Below are positions 26,096 to 34,885 of a DNA stretch of 64,000 nucleotides, piece after piece. Position numbers and translations under genes: made by a program. Position 1 is the first letter of the stretch; every line of letters begins with the position of its first letter. Location: contig DHER01000075.1 in NCBI GenBank assembly GCA_002399975.1, forward strand, positions 1-64,000, read 5' to 3'. The stretch comes from Firmicutes bacterium UBA4845. GTDB lineage: Bacteria > Bacillota > Clostridia > Tissierellales > Sedimentibacteraceae. Below the pieces are notes generated by a model. It worked only from the letters and a program-made list of their open reading frames with translations, was not told the DNA's origin and did no database searches.

Positions 26096-27145
26096 TTAAT
26101 ATTGATTGAAAGCCGGAGTTACATTGTCATCATCAAAACTTAAACCAGCCTCTTCAAAAGATAATCCTTCTATACTGTATTCTACATCATTTACATCAAA
26201 TTGTTCAAGGCATAAAACAACGATAGAATTCATATCATCAAATTCTTCTTCTGAAAGATTAACAGCCTGAACACCTAAATCTATAACAGCAGTATCTTCT
26301 GTAACATTAATACCTCTTAAATTTACACCTACCGGAATATTGTTGCTGAGTTTTGTATCCTCAGGAGGACCGATAAACAATTTTTCCACAACAGCAACAG
26401 CGGGATTATCAACCTTATCTGCAGAAAAAGTTATAGGAACATAGTGCCCAGCAATTTCTGTATCGGGAGCCTTATAATAAACTGTATAATTAACACCTCC
26501 GGCAGAACCGTATAAATTTATATTTTCCCTTTCAAATGTCGTATCTATGGCGTAGCCTTTTGGCAGCGCCCCGGTCACCTTTCCTTCAACCTGCAGCTCA
26601 ACCTTGTCTATTGTCGGGAATTCTGTCAATGTGTATGTAACCGCGGATATCATGTTCTCTTCCTGTTCAATTGACGAAGTATTCAATATATTTTTGCTGA
26701 AATCAACTGTACAAAGTCCGTCTTTAATTGACATGCCTCTTATTTCCGTTCCTTCAGGCAACACGCCATGAAGCCCCGACTGTGCAATTCTTTTTTCAGC
26801 TTCATTTCCTACAACCATGCTTCTCAATGTTGCCTTTGCAATCCCTTCCTCCCATGAGATTTTTGTATTAACCGGAACTATAAAATTATCTTCATCTTCA
26901 TAATAAGCCAATATATCAATCTTTTTTGTTTCTTCCGTATTTACTGTTACTGTTTCAACTGCCGGTTCTTCTTCATCTTCTTCATTAATTGAATCTTCTA
27001 CGATTTCAAATTCTGATGAGTCTTTCGCTACATCATTACCATTATCGCCTTTAAGACCAACCATCATATCTAAAGTGCCGCATCCTGTTATCCCTACTGT
27101 TAGACAAATAATCAATATCAGATATATAATTTTATTATAAGCCAA
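26096..27145 (-). CDS. GerMN-domain sporulation/germination lipoprotein
   Basis: A 349-residue lipoprotein (lipobox GITGC near residue 22) with an acidic linker (about 45-75) and two GerMN repeats: residues about 95-195, with GLCTVDFSKNIL, and about 215-335, with GINVTEDTAVIDLGVQAVNL. GerMN domains are found in spore-germination GerM and in spore/septal proteins. The start is a TTG eight bases after GAGGAGG. It is convergent with the binding-protein gene and divergent from the cobalamin riboswitch. Its presence supports a spore-forming host. Confidence 0.82.
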   Translation of the reverse strand: MAYNKIIYLILIICLTVGITGCGTLDMMVGLKGDNGNDVAKDSSEFEIVEDSINEEDEEEPAVETVTVNTEETKKIDILAYYEDEDNFIVPVNTKISWEEGIAKATLRSMVVGNEAEKRIAQSGLHGVLPEGTEIRGMSIKDGLCTVDFSKNILNTSSIEQEENMISAVTYTLTEFPTIDKVELQVEGKVTGALPKGYAIDTTFERENINLYGSAGGVNYTVYYKAPDTEIAGHYVPITFSADKVDNPAVAVVEKLFIGPPEDTKLSNNIPVGVNLRGINVTEDTAVIDLGVQAVNLSEEEFDDMNSIVVLCLEQFDVNDVEYSIEGLSFEEAGLSFDDDNVTPAFNQY

Positions 27146-27265
27146 TTTCCAAACCTCCTCGCATCTCTATATTTTATTATATTGGGCATGTATAGAAGTT
27201 ATGATAAGTATTTTATATAAATATTATTTCGTTTTATCACATCATCAGCATTAGGACAATTTTAT

Positions 27266-27295
27266 TTGACAAAACGTTACCTATGGTGCTATACT
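27266..27295 (+). promoter_or_regulatory. Promoter of the cobalamin riboswitch transcript
   Basis: TTGACA, 18 bases, TATACT. Transcription would begin near 27302, shortly before the aptamer's P1 stem. Confidence 0.75.
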
Positions 27296-27317
27296 GATTA
27301 TTGTAAATTGAATATGA

Positions 27318-27475
27318 AAAACAGGCCATGGAAGTTGGGTGTTAGTCCCACGCAAGACCGTTGCTGTATTTCACCAATGCTCTAGCTGATGCCACTGGAA
27401 AAAGAATTCCGGGAAGGTGCAAAAGCTGTGTTCTATGAAAAAACACAGGTGATAAGCCAGAATACTTGCCTGTTT
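27318..27475 (+). ncRNA. Cobalamin riboswitch (AdoCbl class)
   Basis: Conserved B12-aptamer blocks appear in order: GGGTGTTAGTCCCACGC (27337-27353), GCCACTG (27391-27397), GGGAAGG (27411-27417) and AAGCCAGAATACTTGCC (27454-27470). The P1 helix is ACAGGC at the 5' side with GCCTGT at the 3' side. A peripheral stem-loop around TGTGTTCTATGAAAAAACACA is also present. It lies 290 bases before the cobaltochelatase gene and has its own promoter and a downstream terminator, so cobalamin should switch the cbiK-cbiL transcript off. Confidence 0.95.
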
Positions 27476-27600
27476 TGATGTAGTGCTAATTGCACGGTAC
27501 GTACAGCCCTGCGGACTACCAAGGCTATGATGCAATAAAAATATATGCCTTTTTATTTTTTTATTGTAAGTGTACATTATAATTTTGTACATATACGTCT

Positions 27601-27633
27601 ACGTCTGTGAGTTGGATCGCAGGCGTTTTTTAT
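27601..27633 (+). terminator. Regulated terminator of the cobalamin riboswitch
   Basis: ACGTCTG pairs with CAGGCGT (one G-U), followed by six T residues. The 125 bases between aptamer and hairpin contain GTGC/GCAC and TTGCA/TGCAA complementary pairs that could form the antiterminator. It is placed about 130 bases before the cbiK start. Confidence 0.75.
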
Positions 27634-27763
27634 TTGTTTAGCGTAAACGTTTTAACAGAGACTGTACATGATTTTGCTTTTATTATCACCGTTGGATTTA
27701 TAGTATTATTTTCCCATCGGTAATGATATAAAAAATAAAAAAAATGTAAAAGGAGTGTCAACA

Positions 27764-28705
27764 ATGAAGAAACAAGTTAAAAAAATAATAACACTTATGC
27801 TTATATTGTCATTATCACTTATGACAGTAACAGGTTGTACAACTTCTACAAATCAGGAAGGTGAAAAAGCCCCTGGCGAAACTCCTGATAATTCATCAGC
27901 TGAAAACCAACCAACTGATTCATCTGACAAGGTTCTGCTGACTGTAAGCTTTGGTACCAGCTATAATGACAACCGGGACTTGTCTATTGGAGCAATTGAA
28001 AAAGCACTGCAAAAGGCTTATCCGGACTACCAGATCCGCCGTGCGTTCACAAGCCAGATCATTATAGATAAGCTTAAAGAACGAGACAATCTTGAAATTG
28101 ACAACGTAACCGAAGCCATGGACCGTCTGGTAGCCGACGGTATAAAAGAAGTCGTAATTCAGCCTACCCATGTTATGAACGGTTACGAATATGATGATGT
28201 CATCAGCGAAGTAACCCCTTATGAAGACAATTTTGAAAGCTTAAAAATTGGCAAACCTCTGCTAACTTCCGACGCAGATTACGAAAAAATTGTATCGGTA
28301 ATAACCGAAGAGACAAAATCCTACGATACAGATACAACGGCAATTGTATTCATGGGCCATGGAACCGAACACGAGGCAAATGCCGTATACTCAAAACTTC
28401 AACAATACATAACCGATGCAGACCACAGCAATTACTTCATCGGTACAGTGGAAGCAACGCCCTCTTTGGATGATGTAGTTGCTCTTGTTAAGGAATCCGG
28501 TGCCGCCAAAGTTGTGCTAACACCATTTATGATCGTAGCAGGAGATCATGCAAACAATGATATGGCAGGTGACGAAGAAGGCTCCTGGAAAAATGCATTC
28601 GAGGCAGAAGGCTTTGAAGTTGAATGCATCTTAAAAGGGCTTGGAGAGTACAAAGGTGTTCAGGACATGATAGTTGATCATGCAGGTGAAATGATAAATC
28701 AGTAA
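27764..28705 (+). CDS. cbiK: Sirohydrochlorin cobaltochelatase, lipoprotein form
   Basis: A 313-residue class II chelatase that inserts cobalt into sirohydrochlorin. Metal- and tetrapyrrole-site histidines are His136 (QPTHVMNGYEYDD), His199/His203 (MGHGTEHEAN) and His262 (AGDHANNDMAGDE). Unusually, the protein starts with a signal peptide and lipobox VTGC (Cys25) and a Ser/Asn/Pro-rich linker of about 35 residues. It should therefore be anchored outside the membrane, recalling the exported CbiK of Desulfovibrio. The ATG was chosen because AAAGGAG lies eight bases before it; the GTG upstream abuts the site. Riboswitch-controlled and followed by cbiL. Confidence 0.9.
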   Translation: MKKQVKKIITLMLILSLSLMTVTGCTTSTNQEGEKAPGETPDNSSAENQPTDSSDKVLLTVSFGTSYNDNRDLSIGAIEKALQKAYPDYQIRRAFTSQIIIDKLKERDNLEIDNVTEAMDRLVADGIKEVVIQPTHVMNGYEYDDVISEVTPYEDNFESLKIGKPLLTSDADYEKIVSVITEETKSYDTDTTAIVFMGHGTEHEANAVYSKLQQYITDADHSNYFIGTVEATPSLDDVVALVKESGAAKVVLTPFMIVAGDHANNDMAGDEEGSWKNAFEAEGFEVECILKGLGEYKGVQDMIVDHAGEMINQ

Positions 28706-28788
28706 GGATTATCACTGAACATAAGACAAAGATATCGGCCGGAACAATCGCAATATTAAATTATACAAATACAAAATGGAGGAATGAA

Positions 28789-29475
28789 ATGAAACAGGGA
28801 AAACTATACGGGGTAAGCGTTGGTCCAGGCGATCCATCGCTAATGACACTCAAAGCTGTATCTTGTATTAAAAAATGCAATGTATTGGCAGTACCACGTA
28901 CAAATGGCGAAAATACACTTGCCCTCAAGATAACATCAGGCGCTGTTGACATCTCGGAAAAACAAATTGAATATTTAGACTTTCTCATGATACATGATCC
29001 TGATAAGCTTGCAAAAAACCACAATTATTTGGCAAAGCAAATTACCGTACATCTGGATGCAGGCCGTGACGTTGCCGTACTAAATCTAGGGGATGCATCA
29101 TTGTACAGCTCATATTCATATCTCTGCCGTATTCTTCTCAAGCAAGGGTATCAGGTGGAAACCATTCCCGGCGTTACAAGTTTCTGTGCCTGCGCCGCCC
29201 TTTTAAACCAAAGTCTGACCGATGTGCATGAACCATTACATATCTTACCTGCATCCATGCCGGATCTGCCGTCTGCTCTGGCTCTGATAGGAGGCAAAGT
29301 ATTAATGAAGTCAGGCCGTGCACTTCCGGAAGTAATAAACCTAATCCGCCGTGAAGGGCTCAATGAACACTCAACATTAGTAGCTGACTGCGGTCTTCCT
29401 TCTCAGCATATCTTTTCAAACATTGACAAAGCGACAGATGAGGGATATTTTTCCACCATACTTATCACTCCTTAA
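28789..29475 (+). CDS. cbiL: Precorrin-2/cobalt-factor II C20-methyltransferase
   Basis: A 228-residue SAM-dependent tetrapyrrole methylase of early corrin synthesis. The family motif GVSVGPGDPSLMTLKA is at residues 8-23, DVAVLNLGDASLYSSY near 95-110, and TIPGVTSFCACAALL near 125, all typical of CobI/CbiL. It follows cbiK by 83 bases and has GGAGG. No further cobalamin gene follows. The next gene is convergent, so this is a two-gene unit and the rest of the pathway must lie elsewhere. Base composition is slightly richer in G and C than in flanking genes. Confidence 0.92.
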   Translation: MKQGKLYGVSVGPGDPSLMTLKAVSCIKKCNVLAVPRTNGENTLALKITSGAVDISEKQIEYLDFLMIHDPDKLAKNHNYLAKQITVHLDAGRDVAVLNLGDASLYSSYSYLCRILLKQGYQVETIPGVTSFCACAALLNQSLTDVHEPLHILPASMPDLPSALALIGGKVLMKSGRALPEVINLIRREGLNEHSTLVADCGLPSQHIFSNIDKATDEGYFSTILITP

Positions 29476-29531
29476 CCCGGATATATTTATGATAACGTGG
29501 CTGGTGCGCTGTGCTGTTGTGCTGCTGATTA

Positions 29532-30704
29532 TTACTGCATTGCAAAACCGCACAGCATTTTTACCCCCATGGGAAGAACATCTTCATCAAAATCGAATTT
29601 TGGGCTGTGCATTAGATTCACAAAATCTTTTTTCTTATTCCTTGCACCAATCCATATAAATGCTGCCGGAATTTTTTGAGCAAAATATGCAAAATCCTCT
29701 GCGCCCATACCTGCTTTTTCCTTATCGATTACATTATCTTCCCCTACTACCTCAACAGCGATATTTTTTACAGTATCCATTACCTTGGCGTCGCTGACAA
29801 GCACCGGCAAGCCGTGCAGAATATCCAACTTATACGAAGCTCCGGAATATAAGCTTATTCCTTTAAGAATTTTTTCGACATTCTCTAATATATACTTACG
29901 GTTTGCTTCAGACTGGCACCTTATAGTACCGCTTATTTCAGCTTCAGCAGCTATAATATTCTTGGCTGTGCCACCATTTATCATTCCAACTGAAAATACT
30001 GCCGGATCAAATGGATCAATCTTCCTGGACATAAAACTTTCCATCTCACATATAAATTTTGATGCAACCGATATAGCATCTATAGCCTCCTGCGGAATGC
30101 CTGCATGACCGCCTTTGCCTATTATATTTATGGTAAATTCATCTGTTGAAGCCGTTAAGCTTCCATATTTTACAGGTATTTTCCCCACTTCGTATTCTGT
30201 TGTAATATGCTGTCCGTATATGCATTTGATTTTAGAAATTAATCCTTTTTTCTCCAAATCTTTCAGCATGATTCTTGCCCCTCCAAGGTTTGGACCTTCC
30301 TCTGCCGGCTGAAAGATGAGTAAAATATTATGCTTTAACTTCCCTCTGTTATTATTCAATATTTTTGCAGCTCCCATTAGCATGGAAGTATGGCCGTCAT
30401 GTCCGCAAGCATGCATTTTACCGATATTTTGTGACTTATATTTAACTTTGTTTTCTTCTGTCAAATTCAAAGCATCCATATCCGCTCTCAACGCAATTAT
30501 ATCACTGTTTCCGCTGCATTTTATCATCCCCATAACTCCTATGTTGGAAGGAATTATTTCAATTTTCTGACTGTTTAAAAATTCTGTTATATACTTTTCC
30601 GTATTGTGAGTATCAAATCCCACTTCAGGATTTTTATGAAGATATCTTCTGTGTAATATAAGTTCATCTTTTATTTGATCTGCTTCTTTAAATATCTGAT
30701 TCAA
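29532..30704 (-). CDS. M20D amidohydrolase (aminoacylase/N-acyl-amino-acid deacylase)
   Basis: A 390-residue di-metal peptidase-fold enzyme. Motifs are LHKNPEVGFDT near 21, ALRADMDALNL near 72, GKMHACGHDGHTSMLMG near 92 (metal Cys and His) and FQPAEEGPNLGGARIM near 130 (general base Glu pair). The lid domain follows and the last metal His lies in LMHSPKFDFDE near 365. The start is a TTG after GGGAGATAGAA. It lies 21 bases downstream of a YfcC permease, which probably imports the N-acylated substrate. A role as N-acetyl-diaminopimelate deacetylase is possible but not favoured by this context. Confidence 0.88.
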   Translation of the reverse strand: MNQIFKEADQIKDELILHRRYLHKNPEVGFDTHNTEKYITEFLNSQKIEIIPSNIGVMGMIKCSGNSDIIALRADMDALNLTEENKVKYKSQNIGKMHACGHDGHTSMLMGAAKILNNNRGKLKHNILLIFQPAEEGPNLGGARIMLKDLEKKGLISKIKCIYGQHITTEYEVGKIPVKYGSLTASTDEFTINIIGKGGHAGIPQEAIDAISVASKFICEMESFMSRKIDPFDPAVFSVGMINGGTAKNIIAAEAEISGTIRCQSEANRKYILENVEKILKGISLYSGASYKLDILHGLPVLVSDAKVMDTVKNIAVEVVGEDNVIDKEKAGMGAEDFAYFAQKIPAAFIWIGARNKKKDFVNLMHSPKFDFDEDVLPMGVKMLCGFAMQ

Positions 30705-30725
30705 TTCTATCTCCCTTCATATCTG

Positions 30726-32141
30726 CTAAAACGGCCCATAATTAATTGCCAATGCTCCAAATACAAATATAATCTGAAGTATGAAGCATATAACAAAATA
30801 CGGTATGAACCATTTATAGTACTTGTTAAGAGGCACTTTCGCCATAGCACATGCAATAAGTACAAATCCTGTAGGCCACAATATATTTGAATATCCGTCT
30901 CCGAACTGAAATATAAGAACAGCTATCTGCCTGTTTATACCTATCAAATCGGAAATTGGTATCATGATAGGCATTGTTGTAGCTGCCAGACCGGATGAGG
31001 ACGGAATGAGGAAATTCAAAAAGTTCTGCAGAATCAACATACCTATTGAACTTGCATATAAAGACATTTCCTGTAAAATATTTGCAGCACTATATATTAT
31101 GGTATCAATAATATTACCATTAGTAAGAACTACTAATATCCCTCTTGCAACTCCCACTACTAAAGCAGATACCACAGCCGTTGACAATCCCTCTGCAAGA
31201 ACATTGGTAATTTTATTTGCACTCCAGCCATTCACAATTCCTACTGATATAGAAACAATTATAAATATTGCAGAAATTTGATTTATGTACCAATTAAGTC
31301 TTATTAAACCGTACGCCATAACAGCTATTCCAATAAACAGTATCATCACTGAAAGCTTACGCTGTACAGTAAACGGAGTCTGCATTCTTTCTTCATCTAT
31401 TACCATATCAGTGTAATCAATATCAGAAACCAGGCTTTTTGATGGATCTTTTTTTATTTTTCTCGCGTATAAAAGCACATAAACAATAGTAAATGCTGTC
31501 ATAATCACAAGTATAAAAATCCTGTATTCTATACCCGAAAAAAGAGGCAGCTCAGCAATTGTCTGGGCAACTCCTATGCTAAACGGATTCACTGTAGCAG
31601 AAGAAAATCCTACACTTACAGGCAGCAGAGAAATTCCTATTGCAACCAGAGAATCATATCCTAATGCAAGGCTTAATGATAAAAATATAGGTATAAAAGC
31701 TACAATTTCTTCGTATGACATTGTTCCCGTAGAGCCCCATGCCGCAAGCACAGCCATAATAATTATTATCAGTACCGTTGAATATTTTGAATTAGATTGT
31801 GTCTTTTTGACCATTACTGCAATGCTTGCATCTAAAGCCCCGGTCTTTTCAATCAGGTGCAGACATGAAATAGCCGAAAAAATCAGGAAAGTAATATTTG
31901 ATGCCTCAATGAGCCCCTCTACAAGACTGACAAACATATTGAAGAGATTTACGGGAGTTTTGTCAATATACCTGAATGAATCAGGATCAATTACCATCTT
32001 GTCTGTAGCTTCATCCAAGACTCTTTCATATTTTCCCGCAGGTACCACATATGTAAGCACAGTTACAATAAGCATAATAGTCAGTAAGATTACAAAGACA
32101 TGCGGAAATTCACGCTTCTTTTCTTTTTCATTTTGAACCAT
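30726..32141 (-). CDS. YfcC family permease
   Basis: A 471-residue membrane protein of about twelve helices in the YfcC/DcuC-related group. Typical features are the N-terminal FPHVFVILLTIMLIVTVLTYVVPAGKYER segment (quoted only in part in the family), the AWGSTGTMSYEEIVAF loop, FSSATVNPFSIGVAQTIAELP near 195 and NFLIPSSSGLAATTMPIM near 385. Relatives move peptides, amino acids or dicarboxylates. It forms a two-gene unit with the M20D amidohydrolase. An ATG with GGAGGATACT upstream is used. Confidence 0.85.
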   Translation of the reverse strand: MVQNEKEKKREFPHVFVILLTIMLIVTVLTYVVPAGKYERVLDEATDKMVIDPDSFRYIDKTPVNLFNMFVSLVEGLIEASNITFLIFSAISCLHLIEKTGALDASIAVMVKKTQSNSKYSTVLIIIIMAVLAAWGSTGTMSYEEIVAFIPIFLSLSLALGYDSLVAIGISLLPVSVGFSSATVNPFSIGVAQTIAELPLFSGIEYRIFILVIMTAFTIVYVLLYARKIKKDPSKSLVSDIDYTDMVIDEERMQTPFTVQRKLSVMILFIGIAVMAYGLIRLNWYINQISAIFIIVSISVGIVNGWSANKITNVLAEGLSTAVVSALVVGVARGILVVLTNGNIIDTIIYSAANILQEMSLYASSIGMLILQNFLNFLIPSSSGLAATTMPIMIPISDLIGINRQIAVLIFQFGDGYSNILWPTGFVLIACAMAKVPLNKYYKWFIPYFVICFILQIIFVFGALAINYGPF

Positions 32142-32326
32142 TAGTATCCTCCATAAAAATATATTGCGATAAAATTTCTTATTTATATGAAAATATCTTT
32201 AAATAATAATAAACTATTGGTCCACAAAACACAATAGTTTATTTTAATTTTTATTATCTTTTTTGTATTAGTATACATATTTAAACAGAATTTTAATAAT
32301 ATTCAATTTCAATAAAACAAAAGCTG

Positions 32327-32355
32327 AAAAAATCCACAGACCAGCTGGACTTTTT
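32327..32355 (-). terminator. Terminator after pgeF
   Basis: On the minus strand AAAAAGTCCA pairs with TGGATTTTTT around a nine-base loop, continuing into T residues. Confidence 0.7.
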
Positions 32356-32403
32356 CACCATATGAGATAGTTAACATGCATTTTAATTATATCACCAAGC
32401 ATC

Positions 32404-33207
32404 CTATCTCATCATCAGGATACCTGCCATTAATCCTCTTTTACCTTTCTGACCTCTATGGGAAAAAAACAAACCATTTCGGCACTTAGTACATAACCCT
32501 GATATTTCAATGTTTTCTTCTTTGATTCCTTTCTCCATAAGCAAATACCTGTTTATTTCCCACAAATTAAAGTGATATTTTATACCCTTTATTTCCATGT
32601 AGTTTTTAAAGTCCTTATTCTCTGTAAGAAACATATCAGCAACATCCTTGTCCACTTCAAAGCAGGATTGACACAAAGAGGGTCCTATGGCAACAATAAT
32701 ATCACCGGGATCACAGCTAAAATCTTTAATAAAAGCTTTCACCATCTCTCCTGAAATATTTTTCAATGTTCCTCTCCATCCTGCGTGAGCAAGACCAATT
32801 ACTTTTTTTACAGGATCATAAAAAAACACAGGCGTACAATCTGCATGATATGTCATTAACACAAGATTCCTTTTATCAGTGTAGATTCCGTCAACATTTT
32901 TAAATGCAGGATGTGTATAAATTCTACCTTTGTATCTTTCGGTTACGTACATAACATTGTTTGTATGTGTTTGTTGAGTTTCTACAATGTCCGCAGCATT
33001 TATATTGATCTTATCAGTCATTATTTCAATATTTCTCTTTACATCTTCACTGCTGTCTCCTGTACCTATGCCAATATTCATAGATTCAAAAGGACCACGG
33101 CTAACCCCGCCTTTTCTGGTTGTGAAACAATGCAGAATGTTGTCAAATGTTTCAAAGGAAGGAAATGTTATATATTTAAAATCCTGTATTTCATTTAATT
33201 TATACAT
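32404..33207 (-). CDS. pgeF: Peptidoglycan editing factor / purine nucleoside phosphorylase-like laccase-domain protein
   Basis: A 267-residue DUF152 (YfiH/YlmD) protein. Zinc-binding and active-site residues occur in HADCTPVFFYD, GLAHAGWRGTLKNI and GPSLCQSCFEV near residues 122-190. The N-terminal TRKGGVSRGPFESMN and the C-terminal FFSHRGQKGKRGLMAGI are conserved. Members cleave misincorporated serine-containing muropeptide precursors or act on purine nucleosides. AAGGAG precedes the ATG. It is divergent from the MocR regulator and followed by a terminator. Confidence 0.9.
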   Translation of the reverse strand: MYKLNEIQDFKYITFPSFETFDNILHCFTTRKGGVSRGPFESMNIGIGTGDSSEDVKRNIEIMTDKININAADIVETQQTHTNNVMYVTERYKGRIYTHPAFKNVDGIYTDKRNLVLMTYHADCTPVFFYDPVKKVIGLAHAGWRGTLKNISGEMVKAFIKDFSCDPGDIIVAIGPSLCQSCFEVDKDVADMFLTENKDFKNYMEIKGIKYHFNLWEINRYLLMEKGIKEENIEISGLCTKCRNGLFFSHRGQKGKRGLMAGILMMR

Positions 33208-33453
33208 AATAGTAGCTCCTTATTAATGGGGACTTCAGACTGTGTGATAATTGTCGGCGTACATGGGGACGTTTTACCTGTCCTGCTTCTCATTAACACA
33301 ACAAATCCATAATAACACAAAATATTTGTTTCGTATGAACTAATTATATCACGTAAAAATTTTTTGTATATAAATAAGTATTGTGGTAAAATAATGTGTA
33401 TCTATAGTTTATAATATTATTTACAAATTCGCACATGCCAGATAGGAGGACTA
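33208..33453. other. Divergent intergenic region with repeated GTCCCCAT motif
   Basis: The minus strand carries CGTCCCCAT (33268 region) and AGTCCCCAT (33224 region) 45 bases apart in direct orientation, in a segment GC-richer than its surroundings. It looks like the edge of a small repeat or decayed insertion element. The right half is AT-rich and must hold the promoter of the MocR gene. No gene is visible. Confidence 0.3.
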
Positions 33454-34824
33454 ATGATTATATCACCTGTTTTTGATAAGAACAGCAACAAAGCTTTATA
33501 CATTCAATTATATGAATATATTAAATCAGAAATAACATCCGGTTTGCTGAAACCTGATTCTAAACTTCCTTCCATAAGAGAGTCCTCATCTTCTCTTAAG
33601 TTAAGCAAAACCACGGTAGAGAATGCCTACAGCCAGCTTGTGGCAGAAGGATATATTGAAAATTACCCTAAAAAAGGATACTTTGTCTGTGACTTGATCG
33701 ATTACAATATTGAAATAAATACAGAACCTCATAAAATCATAGTCAGTCAACCGGAAGAAATAAAATATATAAATGACGGTGTTGATAAAGACAGCTTCGA
33801 TATCTCTACATGGAAAAGACTGTATAACAAAATAATAAACGATAATAACACTAATATTTTCACCGGCGGATCACTGCAGGGAGAAAAGCTATTAAGAGAA
33901 GAAATCGCCGATTTCGTCAACACTATGCGCGGAGGCAACACAGATCCGGCTCAGGTAATAGTAGGTGCGGGAGTCCAATACCTCCTTGGGATTCTAATAG
34001 GTATAATCAAAGAAAACTACAATACCGTGGCTGTGGAAGACCCAGGTTTTAAAAAAGCTGAATTTATATTTGAAGATTACATGTTCAATATAAGGCATAT
34101 ACCAATTACAGATAACGGCTTTCCTGTAGAAGAGCTTCTTAAATGCGATGCAAAACTGATTTATATAAGCCCTTCCCACCAATACCCATTAGGTACAATA
34201 ATGCCCATTAATAAGCGAATGGAATTATTGGAATGGGCTTACAAAAACAACGGCTTCATAATAGAAGACGATTATGACGCAATGATAAGATATGGAGGCA
34301 TGCCAATTCCGTGTCTTCAAGGATTAGACAAAAACGACTGTGTAGTTTACTTAGGCTCATTTTCTAAAATGTTTCTGCCTTCACTGCGAATAAGTTTCAT
34401 GGTAATACCTAAAAAACTTCTGACGAAATACAATTTAATTAAAGCAAGACATACCCAATCAACTTCTAAAATCGACCAGTTGGTACTTGCGAATTTTATG
34501 AAGGAAGGTTATATGGCAAGGCACCTTAGGAGAGTTAAAAGAATTTACAAAAATAAAAACTCTATGCTTATAGACAAATTAAAAAGTGTATATAACAATA
34601 AATTGCAAATAATAAATTCAAATTCCGGGCTACACATAGTCTGCCAAGCTATAACAAGTAAAAGCCATAATAAATTATCGGAAGATGCAAAAAAATCACG
34701 CATCCTCCTTAACATTATAAGCAGCAAAGACAATAAAGTTATTTTTTCCTTAAACTACAGCGGCATAAGTATGGACAAAATCGAGGATTTTACCGTTCTG
34801 CTCGGCAAGGTGCTTTTCGCATAA
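33454..34824 (+). CDS. MocR-type transcriptional regulator (GntR helix-turn-helix plus aminotransferase domain)
   Basis: A 456-residue fusion. Residues 10-75 form a GntR winged helix (LYEYIKSEITSGLLKPDSKL, then SIRESSSSLKLSKTTVENAY). The rest is a fold type I aminotransferase with EDDYDAMIRYGG near 270 (PLP Asp) and YLGSFSKMFLPSLRIS near 305 (PLP Lys). MocR proteins sense PLP-linked metabolites; GabR and PdxR are examples. No PLP- or GABA-related gene is adjacent, so its target is unknown; it may regulate its own divergent promoter. AGGAGG precedes the ATG. Confidence 0.9.
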   Translation: MIISPVFDKNSNKALYIQLYEYIKSEITSGLLKPDSKLPSIRESSSSLKLSKTTVENAYSQLVAEGYIENYPKKGYFVCDLIDYNIEINTEPHKIIVSQPEEIKYINDGVDKDSFDISTWKRLYNKIINDNNTNIFTGGSLQGEKLLREEIADFVNTMRGGNTDPAQVIVGAGVQYLLGILIGIIKENYNTVAVEDPGFKKAEFIFEDYMFNIRHIPITDNGFPVEELLKCDAKLIYISPSHQYPLGTIMPINKRMELLEWAYKNNGFIIEDDYDAMIRYGGMPIPCLQGLDKNDCVVYLGSFSKMFLPSLRISFMVIPKKLLTKYNLIKARHTQSTSKIDQLVLANFMKEGYMARHLRRVKRIYKNKNSMLIDKLKSVYNNKLQIINSNSGLHIVCQAITSKSHNKLSEDAKKSRILLNIISSKDNKVIFSLNYSGISMDKIEDFTVLLGKVLFA

Positions 34825-34885
34825 CTATTATTGGATGGGCTGCCCCCATCTACTTTCTCTTTGAGATATACAAAATTCTTAAATA

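Noticed and set aside
29476..29531. A further cobalamin gene after cbiL
   Set aside because: The 56-base gap is GC-richer and open in one frame for a short way, but has no ribosome site and runs straight into the convergent amidohydrolase gene.
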